Source: Lysobacter panacisoli
GTDB taxonomy: Bacteria > Pseudomonadota > Gammaproteobacteria > Xanthomonadales > Xanthomonadaceae
Direction of reading: 5' to 3'
NCBI RefSeq assembly: GCF_009765165.1
Contig: NZ_VLNU01000001.1
Span: forward strand, 2,531,001-2,595,000
DNA length: 64,000 nt
Within the stretch, counting starts at the first letter, position 1. Each line of letters opens with the position of its first letter. Below, one piece after another: positions 40,524 through 50,209 of this stretch. Position numbers and translations under genes: made by a program. Below the pieces are notes generated by a model. The model searched no databases, was not told the DNA's origin, and saw nothing but the letters and a program-made list of their open reading frames with translations.

Positions 40524-40781
40524 AGCGCGATCCGGGCGTTGCCTGCCCGCGCCTGCGATCGCTTCCGGTGCGTGCACGACGCGAAGGCCGGGCCGTTGGA
40601 CCGACGGATGAACAGGGCCCCGACCCGCTTGCTGGCGCAATGACCGGGCGAGGGTGGGTGCCTTCGACAAATCCGGCAGGACGTGCACACTTCGGCTCTG
40701 GCACGGTGCCGTCAGGGGGACGGCACCAGCCGTTTCGGTCCAACCGGCCCTAGCGGCCAACGATCACGAGGGGAGAAGTTG

Positions 40782-43424
40782 ATGCGTCGTATCCTGGTTT
40801 CCGCCGTTGCGCTCGCACTGGCCGCGGCCTGCACTACTGCCGTTGCGGCCGCCGCCGACGGCGCCGCACCGATGAGCCACGAGACCACCACCCAGTTGCC
40901 GCGCAACGTGCGGCCCGTCCACTACGACGTGTCGATCACGCCGCAGGCGTCGTCGCTGTCGCTGGCCGGCCAGGTCACGGTCACGCTGGACGTGCTGGAA
41001 GCGACGCCGAGCATCACGCTCAATGCGATGGACATGGCGTTCCCCTCGGCGCGGCTGACGCCCGATGGCGGCAAGGGCAAGGCGTTGACGCCGAAGGTGA
41101 GCGTGGACGCGCAGGCGCAGACCGCGACGTTCGCGTTCGACAAGCCGCTGCAGCCGGGCCGCTACCGCCTCGCGCTGGACTACACCGGCAAGATCGGCAC
41201 GCAGGCCAACGGCCTGTTCGCGATCGACTACGACACCCAGGATGGCCGCAAGCGCGCGCTGTTCACCCAGTTCGAGAACTCCGACGCGCGGCGCATGATC
41301 CCTTCGTGGGACGAGCCCTCGCACAAGGCCACCTTCACGCTCGAAGCCACCGTGCCGACCGGCCAGATGGCGGTGAGCAACATGCCGGCGACCTCGACGC
41401 AGGATCTCGGCAACGGCACCACGCGCGTACGCTTCGCACCGTCGCCGAAGATGTCGACCTACCTGCTGTTCCTCAGCGTCGGCGACTTCGAGCGCGCGAC
41501 CACCCAGGCCGAAGGCGTGGAAGTGGGCGTGGTGACCCAGCGCGGCAAGATCGACCAGGCGCGCTTCGCGCTGGATTCCTCGGCCGACGTGCTCCGCGAA
41601 TACAACGACTACTTCGGCACCGCCTATCCGCTGCCCAAGCTCGACAACGTCGCCTCGCCGGGCGGCAGCCAGTTCTTCAGCGCGATGGAGAACTGGGGCG
41701 CGATCTTCACCTTCGAGCACACCCTGCTGCTCGATCCCAGCATCTCGACCCAGTCCGACAAGCAGCGCGTGTTCTCCGTCGCCGCGCACGAGATCGCGCA
41801 CCAGTGGTTCGGCGACCTGGTGACGATGAGCTGGTGGGACGACCTGTGGCTCAACGAAGGCTTCGCCACGTGGATGGCGTCGCGCACCACGCAGAAGCTG
41901 CATCCGGAATGGAACACGCAGCTCGGCGCGGTCGGTTCGCGCGAGGCGGCGATGAGCCGCGACGCGGTCGCGACGACGCATCCGGTCGTGCAGCACGTGG
42001 AAACCGTCGAGCAGGCCAGCCAGGCGTTCGACGCGATCACCTACCAGAAGGGCAGTGCGGTGATCCGCATGCTCGAAGGCTACGTCGGCGCCGAGGCATG
42101 GCGCGACGGCGTGCGCAGCTACATGAAGGCGCACGCTTACGGCAACACGGTGTCGGACGACCTGTGGCGGCAGATCCAGGCGGCGTCGGGCAAGCCGATG
42201 CTGGACATCGCGCACGACTTCACCCTGCAGCCGGGCATCCCGATGATCCGCGTCGCGTCTTCGGCCTGCAGCGGCGGCAAGACCACGCTGACCCTGACCC
42301 AGGGCGAGTTCACCAAGGATCGTCCGGACAAGCAGTCGCTGCGCTGGCGCGTGCCGGTGATCGCGCAGTCCGCAGGTGGCGAGCCCGTGCGCACGATCGT
42401 GGAAGGCGGCAGCGGCACGCTCGAAGTGCCGGGCTGCGGTCCGGTCGTGGTCAACGCAGGCCAGAGCGGCTACTACCGCACGCTGTACGCGCCGGCGCAG
42501 TTCGCGCAGCTGCGCACCGGTTTCGCGAAGATCGATGCGATCGACCAGCTCGGCGTCATGAACGACGTGTGGGCGCTGGGCCTCGCCGGCCTGCAGTCGC
42601 CGTCGGACTACCTCGATCTGGTCAAGGCGACGCCGCGCGACGCCGATCCGCAGATCTGGGGTGACATCGCCGGCAGCCTGCACGCACTCGACGAGTACTA
42701 CGACGGCGACGCCGCGCGCCAGGCTCGATTCCGTCGCTTCGCCATCGCCCAGCTGTCGCCGATGCTGGCGCGCGTGGGCTGGGACGAGAAGGCGGGCGAA
42801 TCGGATCCGGTGAAGATCCTGCGCACAGATCTCATCGACACGCTCGGCGCGCTCGGCGATCGCAACGTGATCGAGGAAGCGCGTCGCCGCTATGCCTCGG
42901 ATGCGATGCCGGCGGGCCTGCGCAAGACCATCCTCGCGGTGGTCGCGCGCCATGCCGACGCCGCCACGTGGGACAAGCTGCGCGCTGCAGCGCAGGCGGA
43001 GAAGACGCCGCTGGTGAAGGACGAGCTGTACTCGCTGCTGTCGTCCGTACAGGACGCGGCGCTGGCCGAGAAGTCACTGGAACTGGCCATGACCGACGAA
43101 CCCGGTGCCACCAACAGCGCCGGCATGATCCGTTCGGTCGCGCGCCTGCATCCGGACCTCGCGTTCGACTTCGCGATGGCGCACCGCGAGCAGCTCGACG
43201 GCAAGGTCGATTCGACGTCGCGCTCGCGCTATTACCCGGGGCTGGCCGGCGGTTCGCTGGATCCGGCGATGATCGGCAAGGTCGATGCCTACGCGAAGGC
43301 GTACGTCGCCGAGAGTTCGCGCCGCGCCGCCGAAACCGCGATCGCCAACATCGCGTACCGCATCAACGTGCGCAAGGAACGCCTGCCGGCAGTGGATGCA
43401 TGGCTGTCGAAGCACGGCGGCTGA
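40782..43424 (+). CDS. M1-family zinc aminopeptidase (secreted or periplasmic)
   Basis: An 880-residue metallopeptidase with a strong ribosome site (GGGGAGAAG) before ATG 40782 and a signal peptide (RRILVSAVALALAAACTTAVAAAA). The exopeptidase motif reads FFSAMENWGAI (variant of GAMEN with Ser), and the zinc site is HEIAHQWFGD (His336, Glu337, His340) with the third ligand Glu359 in LWLNEGFATWM. The C-terminal half is the helical ERAP1-like domain. It trims N-terminal residues from peptides, probably in the periplasm or outside. A perfect hairpin terminator follows 30 bp after the stop. Confidence 0.95.
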   Translation: MRRILVSAVALALAAACTTAVAAAADGAAPMSHETTTQLPRNVRPVHYDVSITPQASSLSLAGQVTVTLDVLEATPSITLNAMDMAFPSARLTPDGGKGKALTPKVSVDAQAQTATFAFDKPLQPGRYRLALDYTGKIGTQANGLFAIDYDTQDGRKRALFTQFENSDARRMIPSWDEPSHKATFTLEATVPTGQMAVSNMPATSTQDLGNGTTRVRFAPSPKMSTYLLFLSVGDFERATTQAEGVEVGVVTQRGKIDQARFALDSSADVLREYNDYFGTAYPLPKLDNVASPGGSQFFSAMENWGAIFTFEHTLLLDPSISTQSDKQRVFSVAAHEIAHQWFGDLVTMSWWDDLWLNEGFATWMASRTTQKLHPEWNTQLGAVGSREAAMSRDAVATTHPVVQHVETVEQASQAFDAITYQKGSAVIRMLEGYVGAEAWRDGVRSYMKAHAYGNTVSDDLWRQIQAASGKPMLDIAHDFTLQPGIPMIRVASSACSGGKTTLTLTQGEFTKDRPDKQSLRWRVPVIAQSAGGEPVRTIVEGGSGTLEVPGCGPVVVNAGQSGYYRTLYAPAQFAQLRTGFAKIDAIDQLGVMNDVWALGLAGLQSPSDYLDLVKATPRDADPQIWGDIAGSLHALDEYYDGDAARQARFRRFAIAQLSPMLARVGWDEKAGESDPVKILRTDLIDTLGALGDRNVIEEARRRYASDAMPAGLRKTILAVVARHADAATWDKLRAAAQAEKTPLVKDELYSLLSSVQDAALAEKSLELAMTDEPGATNSAGMIRSVARLHPDLAFDFAMAHREQLDGKVDSTSRSRYYPGLAGGSLDPAMIGKVDAYAKAYVAESSRRAAETAIANIAYRINVRKERLPAVDAWLSKHGG

Positions 43425-43453
43425 TGCAGCGCTGATCCGCTGGATGTGCCACC

Positions 43454-43480
43454 ACAAGGCCCCGCATCGCGGGGCCTTGT
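43454..43480. terminator. Bidirectional terminator after the M1 aminopeptidase
   Basis: A perfect 12-bp stem (ACAAGGCCCCGC, ATC loop, exact complement) sits between the aminopeptidase and the convergent hybrid kinase. Confidence 0.85.
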
Positions 43481-43492
43481 CTCTTGCAGGGT

Positions 43493-46351
43493 TCACGCCT
43501 GTTCTGCGTCGTCCCGGTCATCGCCCAGAACCTCGGACAGCAAGCGCGACAATCGAGCATGGTCGATCGGCTTGCGCAACACCGTCGGCAGCATGTTGGC
43601 AGGCAATGTCGCGTCGGAGACGCGATCGGCGAGTCCGGTGTAGAGCAGCACCGGCAATCGCGGCGCGATGGACAGCAGCGCCTGCGCGAGCTGCACGCCG
43701 GTCAGCGACGGCATCGAGTGGTCGGTGATGATCAGCCGGTAGTGCTGGGGCGCGGCACGCACGCGATCGAGCGCCTGTTCGGGCGAGGCGACGAAATCCG
43801 CTTCGAGTCCCCAGCTCGACAGCAGTTCGCACATGAACTCGCCGACGCTGTGTTCGTCGTCCACCACCAGCACGCGTCCCTGCGGCGCATTCGGGCGCGG
43901 CTGGTCGGATCGGCGTCGCGCGGGCGTCGCACGCGCGGCGAGGTCGCATGCCGGCAGCAGCACGTGGAACGTCGTGCCCGCACCGGCGATGGTGTCCACG
44001 CGCAGGTGGCCGCCGTGTTCGTGGACGATGCCGTGCACGGTGGCCAGTCCCATGCCCGCGCCCTTGCCGGGCGGCTTGGTCGAGAAGAACGGATCGAAGA
44101 TGCGTTCCAGCACGGCCGGTTCGATGCCCGGCCCGGTGTCGCGCACGCTCAGTTCGACGAAGTCGCCTTCGATCGGTTGCTGGCATGCGCAACACAGGTC
44201 GCCTTCGACATGCGCATCGCGCAGGCTCAGTTTCAGACGTCCCGACTCCTGCATCGCATCGCACGCATTCACGCACAGGTTCAGCAGCACCTGGCCCAGT
44301 TGCACCGGATCGAACTGCACGGCACGCACGCCTGATGCGATGTCGACTTCGACGCGCACGCCGTCGGGAATCGTCGGCTGCAGCACCGCGAGGTTCTGTT
44401 CGATGCAGCTGGCGGCATCGAGTGCGCGCGCCTGTCCCTTCTGGCCGCGGCTGAACATCATCATCTGCTGAATCAGGTCGCGCGCGCGCTCGCAGCCCTG
44501 CATCGCCTGATCGAGATAGCCGGCCAGGCGCGCGTCATCGCCCGATGCGCTGCGTTCGCTGGCCAGTCCCACGTAACCCATGATGCTGGCGAGCAGGTTG
44601 TTGAAGTCGTGCGCGATGCCGCCGGTGAGGTGGCCCAGCGCTTCCATCTTCTTGGCCTGCAGCAGTTGCGCTTCGAGGCGGCGACGGCGCTGTTCGGCCT
44701 CGGTGCGTTCGGTGATGTCGCGCAGGTAGCCGATGAAGGTCTTGCCCGATGGACTGTCGTCCACGCCGACCGCGAGCTCCGCAGGGAACTCCGTGCCGTC
44801 GGCACGGATCGCGGCCACTTCCAGGCGACGCTTCAGGACCGGTCCGGGGCCGCCCGAAAGGTAGTGCTTGAGTCCGAAGGCGTGCCGTTCGCGGAAGCGT
44901 TCGGGGATGATGGTATCGGCGAGCGATCGTCCCAGCACATCGCGTTCGCGCAGGCCGAAGCAGGCTTCGGCGGCCGGATTGAACTTGACGATGTTGCCGT
45001 TCTCGTCCATCGCGATGATGCAGTCGAGCGCGGCATTGACCGTCGCGCGCAGGTGTTCGGCGTTGCGCCGCGCCGCTTCCTCGGCGAGCGTGCGCTCGGT
45101 GATGTCGCGGGTGAACGCGAGGATGCGCGGCGCGCCGCCGATGTTGGCGACCTTCAGGTACACCTCGTCCCAGTGCAGCGAGCCGTCCTTGTTGCGACGG
45201 TGCCATTCGAACGCCGCCGATCCCTCGCGTCGCGCGCGATCCAGGTGCGCCGCGGCGTCCGCGCCGGTGTGCGGCCGCTCGCCCGAGCCGAGCCGGTCCA
45301 TCGTGATGTCCAGCATCTCCTCGTGGCTGTAGCCGAAGATCGCGCAGGCTTTCGGGTTAACGTCGACAATGCGGCCGCTCTCGAAGTCGTGCACGAAGAT
45401 CGCATCCTCGCTGGCCTCGAAGATCTGCCGGTAGCTCGCCTGCGAGGCGAGCAGCGCCTGGTCCGCGCGCTGGCGTTCGATCTCGGCGGCGGCGCGCACG
45501 GCGAAGATCTTCATCACCGACTCGATGAACTCCGCCTGTTCCAGCGGCCGCCGCGAGACGATGGAGATCAGGCCCAGCGGCTGTCCCCGCGAATCGTTGA
45601 GCGGATATCCCGCATAGCTTTCCGCACCCATCTGGATGAAGTCGTCGTCCAGCGGGAACTGCGAACCCAGTCCCGCCGGGTAGATGCGGAAACCGTGGCC
45701 GACGACGGTCGCGCACGCGGTGTTGGCGAGGGCGTAGTCGAAATGCTCGCTGGGCGCGTCGTCGGCGATGAAGGCGAGCACGTGCATGGTCGCCGCATCG
45801 TCCTGGCGGACCTCGGCGATGAAGGCGACGTCCACGTCCAGGATCGCGGCGAGGTAGCGCGAGAGTTCGACGAACAGTCCGCGTCCGTGCGCCGTCGAGA
45901 CCGCCAGTGCCGACGTGCTCAGGGCGGTCTCGATCTGCTTGCGCAGGGTGATGTCGGTGGCGATGCCGCACACCGCGTACGGCGTCTCGTCCACGTCGAG
46001 CAACGGGAACTTCGCCGACAGGAACGTGCGCTGCTCGCCGGCGAAGATGCCGCTTTCCTCGAACTCCATCGCGCGCGCCTCCAGCAGCACGCGCATGTCG
46101 TTGCGCCGCAGGCTCGCGGCCATTTCCGGCGGAAAGATGTCACGGTCGCTACGCCCGATCAGCGATTCCGCCTCGCGGCCGGTGAGCCGCTCGAACTCGC
46201 GATTGACGAACAGGTAACGCCCGCTGCGGTCCTTGGCGAACACCGCCGCGGAGGTGTTGTCGAGCACCTGCTGCAATCGCAGTTCGCTCTCGCGCAGCGC
46301 CCGTTCGCGGTCGTCGACCTGCGCCTGGGGGGAGGGAGCGCCGGTGTTCAT
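43493..46351 (-). CDS. Hybrid sensor histidine kinase (PAS-GAF-PAS-PAS-HisKA-HATPase-REC)
   Basis: A 952-residue soluble protein starting at ATG 46351. In order: a PAS domain (NTSAAVFAKDRSGRYLFVNR), a GAF-like domain (about 165-320), two more PAS domains (RQIFEASEDAIFVHDFESG; ALDCIIAMDENGNIVKFNP) each with an ITER-type PAC end, HisKA with LTGGIAHDFNNLL, ATPase with LCVNACDAMQ, DTGPGIEP and GAGMGLATVHGI, and a C-terminal receiver (VLVVDDEHSVGEFM, LIITDHSMPSLTG). It lacks transmembrane helices, so it senses something inside the cell. The GAF contents suggest small-molecule or light sensing, but no chromophore cysteine can be assigned. Confidence 0.92.
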   Translation of the reverse strand: MNTGAPSPQAQVDDRERALRESELRLQQVLDNTSAAVFAKDRSGRYLFVNREFERLTGREAESLIGRSDRDIFPPEMAASLRRNDMRVLLEARAMEFEESGIFAGEQRTFLSAKFPLLDVDETPYAVCGIATDITLRKQIETALSTSALAVSTAHGRGLFVELSRYLAAILDVDVAFIAEVRQDDAATMHVLAFIADDAPSEHFDYALANTACATVVGHGFRIYPAGLGSQFPLDDDFIQMGAESYAGYPLNDSRGQPLGLISIVSRRPLEQAEFIESVMKIFAVRAAAEIERQRADQALLASQASYRQIFEASEDAIFVHDFESGRIVDVNPKACAIFGYSHEEMLDITMDRLGSGERPHTGADAAAHLDRARREGSAAFEWHRRNKDGSLHWDEVYLKVANIGGAPRILAFTRDITERTLAEEAARRNAEHLRATVNAALDCIIAMDENGNIVKFNPAAEACFGLRERDVLGRSLADTIIPERFRERHAFGLKHYLSGGPGPVLKRRLEVAAIRADGTEFPAELAVGVDDSPSGKTFIGYLRDITERTEAEQRRRRLEAQLLQAKKMEALGHLTGGIAHDFNNLLASIMGYVGLASERSASGDDARLAGYLDQAMQGCERARDLIQQMMMFSRGQKGQARALDAASCIEQNLAVLQPTIPDGVRVEVDIASGVRAVQFDPVQLGQVLLNLCVNACDAMQESGRLKLSLRDAHVEGDLCCACQQPIEGDFVELSVRDTGPGIEPAVLERIFDPFFSTKPPGKGAGMGLATVHGIVHEHGGHLRVDTIAGAGTTFHVLLPACDLAARATPARRRSDQPRPNAPQGRVLVVDDEHSVGEFMCELLSSWGLEADFVASPEQALDRVRAAPQHYRLIITDHSMPSLTGVQLAQALLSIAPRLPVLLYTGLADRVSDATLPANMLPTVLRKPIDHARLSRLLSEVLGDDRDDAEQA

Positions 46352-46381
46352 GCAAGGCTCCGGGCGAACGGGCGTGGGCCG

Positions 46382-46387
46382 AGTATA
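46382..46387 (-). promoter_or_regulatory. Candidate -10 element (TATACT) for the hybrid kinase
   Basis: TATACT on the minus strand lies 30 bp before ATG 46351. No clear -35 is seen. Confidence 0.35.
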
Positions 46388-46462
46388 GGAGTGCGGCGGA
46401 CGTGCATGGGGCGGTGTTACAAGGCTGAAACAAAATCGTCGCTGCGCTCGAGGTCCGATTGC

Positions 46463-46563
46463 TGTCATTCCCGCGGAGGCGGGAATCCAGCTCTCCGCGT
46501 CACTCTGCCTTCCGAAGAGCGTGATGGATCGGACGGTTGGATTCCCGCCTTCGCGGGAATGAC
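46463..46563. repeat. 101-bp MITE-like repeat with inverted GTCATTCCCGCG ends, copy 2
   Basis: Ends GTCATTCCCGCGGAGGCGGG and its inverted partner CCCGCCTTCGCGGGAATGAC, with CTTCCGAAGAGCGTGATG in the middle. It fills the gap between the hybrid kinase and the OmpR-type regulator and matches the copies at 18101 and 59513. Confidence 0.85.
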
Positions 46564-46588
46564 GGCAGTCAGCCGGATCGAAACAACC

Positions 46589-47299
46589 TCACGGCACGAA
46601 CATGTACCCCACGCCGCGCACCGTGCGTATCGCGCGCGGATTCTCCGGATCGATTTCCACCTTGCGGCGCAAGCGTGCGATGCGGATGTCGATGGAACGG
46701 TCGAACGGCTCCCACTCGCGGTTCTTGGTCAGCGTGAGGATCTGGTCGCGCGAGAGCGCCTTGCCCGCGTGTTCGTACAGCACGCGCAGCAGGTCGAACT
46801 CCATGTGCGTGACCATCACTTCGCTGCCATCGCCGTCGAAGACCTGGTGCGCGTCGAGGTCGAGCACGCAGCGACCGAACGGAACGCGTCGTGCAGTAGA
46901 GGCGGTCGGGGGTGCCGATTCCGGACGCGCCTGGATGCGGCGCAGTACGCTCTTCACGCGCGCAAGCAGCTCGCGCGGATCGAACGGCTTTGCGACGTAA
47001 TCATCGGCGCCCACTTCCAGCCCGACGATGCGGTCGATCACGTCGCCCGAGCCGGTAACCATGATGATGCCCACGTCGAAACGCTCGCGCAGGTAACGCG
47101 CCAGGGTCAGGCCGTCCTCGCCGGGGAGACGGATGTCGAGCAGCACGATGTCGGGCGCCTCGCGCTCCAGTTCGCTGCGCATCGCGTTGCCATCGCCCGC
47201 CTGCAGCGCACGGTAGCCGTGCGTCTGCAACGCCTCGACCAGCATCTCGCGCGTGGGGCGATCGTCGTCGACCACCAGGACACAGGGCGTGTGCGCCAT
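46589..47299 (-). CDS. OmpR/PhoB-family response regulator
   Basis: A 236-residue regulator with a receiver (VLVVDDDRPTREML; phospho-acceptor Asp55 in IVLLDIRLPGEDGL; VAKPF) and a winged-helix DNA-binding domain (VMVTHMEFDLLRVLYEHAGKA, DIRIARLRRKVE, IRTVRGVGYMFVP). No cognate membrane kinase is adjacent. The hybrid kinase downstream is separated by a repeat and 237 bp. It diverges from the methyltransferase gene cluster with 170 bp between starts, so control of that cluster is possible. Confidence 0.92.
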   Translation of the reverse strand: MAHTPCVLVVDDDRPTREMLVEALQTHGYRALQAGDGNAMRSELEREAPDIVLLDIRLPGEDGLTLARYLRERFDVGIIMVTGSGDVIDRIVGLEVGADDYVAKPFDPRELLARVKSVLRRIQARPESAPPTASTARRVPFGRCVLDLDAHQVFDGDGSEVMVTHMEFDLLRVLYEHAGKALSRDQILTLTKNREWEPFDRSIDIRIARLRRKVEIDPENPRAIRTVRGVGYMFVP

Positions 47300-47469
47300 C
47301 GCCAACCTCGACTGGGGGAATACGGCATCAAGCAGGGCAACGCGGCGCCAGTATCCGCCCGTGTTACCAACCGTTACAAACGCAGGTGCGCGCGACATTC
47401 GACCGATACCGTCGCTGCCTAGATTGGCCTCCATGCCGGCGGAGATGCCGGCACCAACCGGAGGCCGCC

Positions 47470-48270
47470 ATGAGCCGTTGCCCGCTCGCACTGGACACCC
47501 TGTACCTGAATCGGCAGGTGCGCGCGACCTATGAGCGCGTGGCGCGGGCCCCGGCCAGCGGATTCCATTTCCACACCGGCGCGGCGTACGCCGTGCACCA
47601 GCTTCGTTACGAGGCCGGCGAGCTGGCGACGCTGCCGGCGACCTGCACCGACCGCTTCTCCGGCGTGGGCAATCCGCTGCGCATCGGCACGATTCCTGCC
47701 GGGGCCACGGTGCTCGACCACGCGTGCGGCGCGGGCATGGATCTGCTGCTCGCCGCGCGCGCCGCCGGTCCGGACGGCCACGCCATCGGCGTCGACCTGA
47801 CCCCGGCGATGCGCAGCTGCGCGATCCGCGCCGCGGCGCAGGCGGGCCTGCTCGATCGCGTGATGCTGCATGAAGGCACCTTCGAGGACCTGCCGGTCGC
47901 CGACGCCAGCGTCGACGTCGTGATCTCCAACGGCGTGCTGAACCTGGCACCGGACAAGCCGCGCGTGCTGCGCGAGGTCGCCCGCGTGCTGCGTCCCGGC
48001 GGCGCGCTGTTCCTGGCCGATGTCGCGCTCGATCGCGAACTCGCCGCACCGGCTCGCGCCAATGCCGACCTGTGGGCATCGTGCGTCGGCGGTGCGCTCA
48101 CCGAGGAATCGATGCTGGAACTGCTCGCCGACTGCGGTCTCGTGCAAGCGCGCGTGACCGAGCGCTTCGAGTGCTTCGCCGGCACCGGCATCGACCGCAA
48201 GTTCCACGACCGACTGCATGCCTACGGCGTGAACGTGCACGCCGTCAGGCCGAGCGAACCATCGGCCTGA
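47470..48270 (+). CDS. Class I SAM methyltransferase, ArsM-like
   Basis: A 266-residue protein starting at ATG 47470. It has a Rossmann SAM site (ATVLDHACGAGMDLLLAAR, then AIGVDLTPAM) preceded by a GNP motif (DRFSGVGNPL), as in arsenite methyltransferases. The segment that in ArsM carries the second arsenic cysteine reads ISNGVLNL with glycine, while the third (WASCVGGAL) is kept, so arsenic methylation is doubtful. It heads a run of three genes with a DUF4242 protein and a diiron-type gene, divergent from an OmpR-type regulator. The substrate is unknown. Confidence 0.8.
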   Translation: MSRCPLALDTLYLNRQVRATYERVARAPASGFHFHTGAAYAVHQLRYEAGELATLPATCTDRFSGVGNPLRIGTIPAGATVLDHACGAGMDLLLAARAAGPDGHAIGVDLTPAMRSCAIRAAAQAGLLDRVMLHEGTFEDLPVADASVDVVISNGVLNLAPDKPRVLREVARVLRPGGALFLADVALDRELAAPARANADLWASCVGGALTEESMLELLADCGLVQARVTERFECFAGTGIDRKFHDRLHAYGVNVHAVRPSEPSA

Positions 48271-48324
48271 GCCGATGCCATCGCGTCCCGTTCCCCCGCG
48301 GGGCGCACTACCGGAGGCACCACC

Positions 48325-48603
48325 ATGTTCAAGAAGTACGTCATCGAACGAAACATCGAAGGCATCGGCAACGAACCGGTCGAAGCGCTGTGCGGCGTCG
48401 CACTGCAGTCCAATCGCGTCCTCGACGAACTGGGCAGCGGCGTGCAGTGGCTGCATTCGTATGTCGCCAACGACAAGACCTACTGCGTCTACCTCGCGCG
48501 CGACGAGTCGCTGATCCGCGAACACGCGCAACGCGCCGGCTTCCCCGCCGACTCGATCGCCGAGGTCAAGTCGGTACTCGATCCCACGATGGCCCCCGCT
48601 TGA
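48325..48603 (+). CDS. DUF4242 family small protein
   Basis: A 92-residue cytoplasmic protein. The pattern KKYVIERNIEGIG, then GVQWLHSYVANDKTYCVYLA and REHAQRAGFPADSIAEVKSV and a final LDPT matches DUF4242 (SCO4226-type, a ferredoxin-like fold reported to bind nickel in one case). The function is unknown. A GGAGG ribosome site lies 7 nt before ATG 48325. It lies between the ArsM-like methyltransferase and the interrupted diiron gene. Confidence 0.85.
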   Translation: MFKKYVIERNIEGIGNEPVEALCGVALQSNRVLDELGSGVQWLHSYVANDKTYCVYLARDESLIREHAQRAGFPADSIAEVKSVLDPTMAPA

Positions 48604-48631
48604 AGGCCATTCCGCTCTACCGGAGTCACGA

Positions 48632-49609
48632 ATGAACGCAGCAACTGCCCATCAAACCGCCCAGCGACGGAACGCAGACGTGGCGGCCGGCGACAGCGCA
48701 CGCTACGCGCGCTGCATCCAGGTGTCCAAGCGCGTGCGCTGGGACATCGACGCCGACGTGATCCGCGGCCGCGATTTCGACCACGGCCGTACTTTCCTGC
48801 CCGACGGGCTGTCCTTCGCCGATCGGCTGGATTTCCTGGACGACGACGAACGCCGCTTCTTCAGCCAGGTGCAGGGCCGCACCTATGCGTGGATGTTCGG
48901 CCTCGTGGAGCGCTTCATCGGCGCGAAGATGTTGCAGACCTCGGGCCAGCACTGGCTCGGCGACCAGCGCGCATTGGAAGCGCTGGTGCGCTTCTAGGAC
49001 GAAGAGATCAAACACCAGGAGCTGTTCCGCCGGCTCGAAGCGCTGATGGATGCGCGCATGCCGGCGGGCCACGCCAAGGTCGCCGAACCCAACGCGGTAG
49101 CGCGTGCGGTACTAGGCCGCCGCAGCTGGGCGGTGCTCGCGCTGATCTGCCACATCGAGTTGTTCGTGCAGCGTCATTACGAGGAGAGCATCGCGCCGCA
49201 GGCCGAGCTGTGCCCACTGTGGAAGGACGTGTTCCTGTTCCACTGGAGAGAAGAGTGCCAGCACGCGATCCTCGATGAACTCGAATGGCGCGCCGAGCAC
49301 GAGCGCATCGACGCGGCCGAGCGCGATGCAGCGGTGGACGACCTGATCGCGCTGGTCGGCGCGGTGGACGACATCCTGCGCGCGCAGGCCGACGCGGACG
49401 CGTCGTACTTCGCGGCGACATGCGGACGGCCGCTCGGAACGCGGCAACGCGCGCATGTCGGCGAAGTGCTGCGGCGGGCGTACCGCTGGCAGTACGTCGT
49501 CTCCGGCGCACAGCACCCGCGCTTCGAACGACTGCTCGCGGAGATGACCACGCCCGGACAGCAACATCGCATCGCGATGGCGCTGGAGCCGATCGTGGCC
49601 GATGTCTGA
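48632..49609 (+). pseudogene. Diiron/ferritin-like oxygenase gene interrupted by one in-frame amber codon
   Basis: One frame runs from ATG 48632 to a stop at 49609 (326 codons) but is broken by TAG at 48995-48997. Both sides are clearly coding in the same frame. Diiron-type ligand motifs lie on either side: LVERFIGAK (Glu93) before the stop, DEEIKHQELF right after it, and REECQHAILDELEWR later, as in ferritin-like AurF-type N-oxygenases. The upstream piece alone (121 residues) cannot build the metal site. Translation could restart at ATG 49046, giving a 187-residue fragment. A nonsense mutation (for instance from a serine TCG codon) or a sequencing error is most likely. Confidence 0.8.
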
Positions 49610-49680
49610 GTCCTTCATGCCCCATCACCTGGAACGAAAGGCGGCGGCCGGCTCCGTCCGGCCGCCGCGGGAGTGCCCTG

Positions 49681-50199
49681 ATGAAAGCCATGACCCTGAT
49701 GGCCGCGCTGGCGATGCTGGCGGCGACTCATTCCATCGCAACGCGCACGGCGATCGCGCGCGACCTGGCGAAACAGCCGGCGCAGACGATCCGCACGTTC
49801 GACCTGCCCGCGGTGAAGGTGTACGCGACGGTCGAACCCGCTGACGCGACCGCTTCGGTCGAGCCGCGCATCCACGACCTGCCTACCGTGCGCGTGCATG
49901 CGCCGCGCGAGCCCGCGCAGGACCGCACGCGGGTGGTCGCCTATCGCGCGGGTGCGCGACGCGAATCGCTCGGCATCCCGCGCGGTGGCGTGCGTCGCGG
50001 TATTGCGCCGGAACGCACATCGCGTCCGCGCATCGAAGAGCGCGGCGACCGCTGGGTCGCGCTGGGATGCCTGATCCGCGTGCGCCTGGCGCGCGTGTGG
50101 CCGACGCACCACTGCAGCAGCGGCGCCACGAACGCCGCCGCCAGAATGCCGCAGGCGAGCGTATCGTTCACTGCTTCCACGCTGGGCCGACGACGATGA
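49681..50199 (+). CDS. Hypothetical secreted protein with DLPxVxVxA repeats
   Basis: A 172-codon frame with an N-terminal signal-like stretch (KAMTLMAALAMLAATHSIA) and two similar segments, FDLPAVKVYATVEPADA and HDLPTVRVHAPREPA. The rest is arginine-rich and of low information, and its composition is weak beyond about residue 90. I do not recognise the family. The ATG follows a GGGAG ribosome site. A minus-strand frame with a hydrophobic stretch overlaps the end, so the 3' boundary is uncertain. A terminator lies 17 bp after the stop. Confidence 0.45.
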   Translation: MKAMTLMAALAMLAATHSIATRTAIARDLAKQPAQTIRTFDLPAVKVYATVEPADATASVEPRIHDLPTVRVHAPREPAQDRTRVVAYRAGARRESLGIPRGGVRRGIAPERTSRPRIEERGDRWVALGCLIRVRLARVWPTHHCSSGATNAAARMPQASVSFTASTLGRRR

Positions 50200-50209
50200 G
50201 TCGACGGCG

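Noticed and set aside
40696..40712. TGGCACGGTGCCGTC as a sigma-54 promoter before the M1 aminopeptidase
   Set aside because: The -24 GG half fits, but there is no TTGC-type -12 element at the right spacing; the match is also explained by an inverted repeat.
48995..48997. Amber codon as a coded pyrrolysine or programmed read-through site
   Set aside because: No pyrrolysine genes or recoding hairpin are seen, and the family is not known for it. A mutation or sequencing error is simpler.
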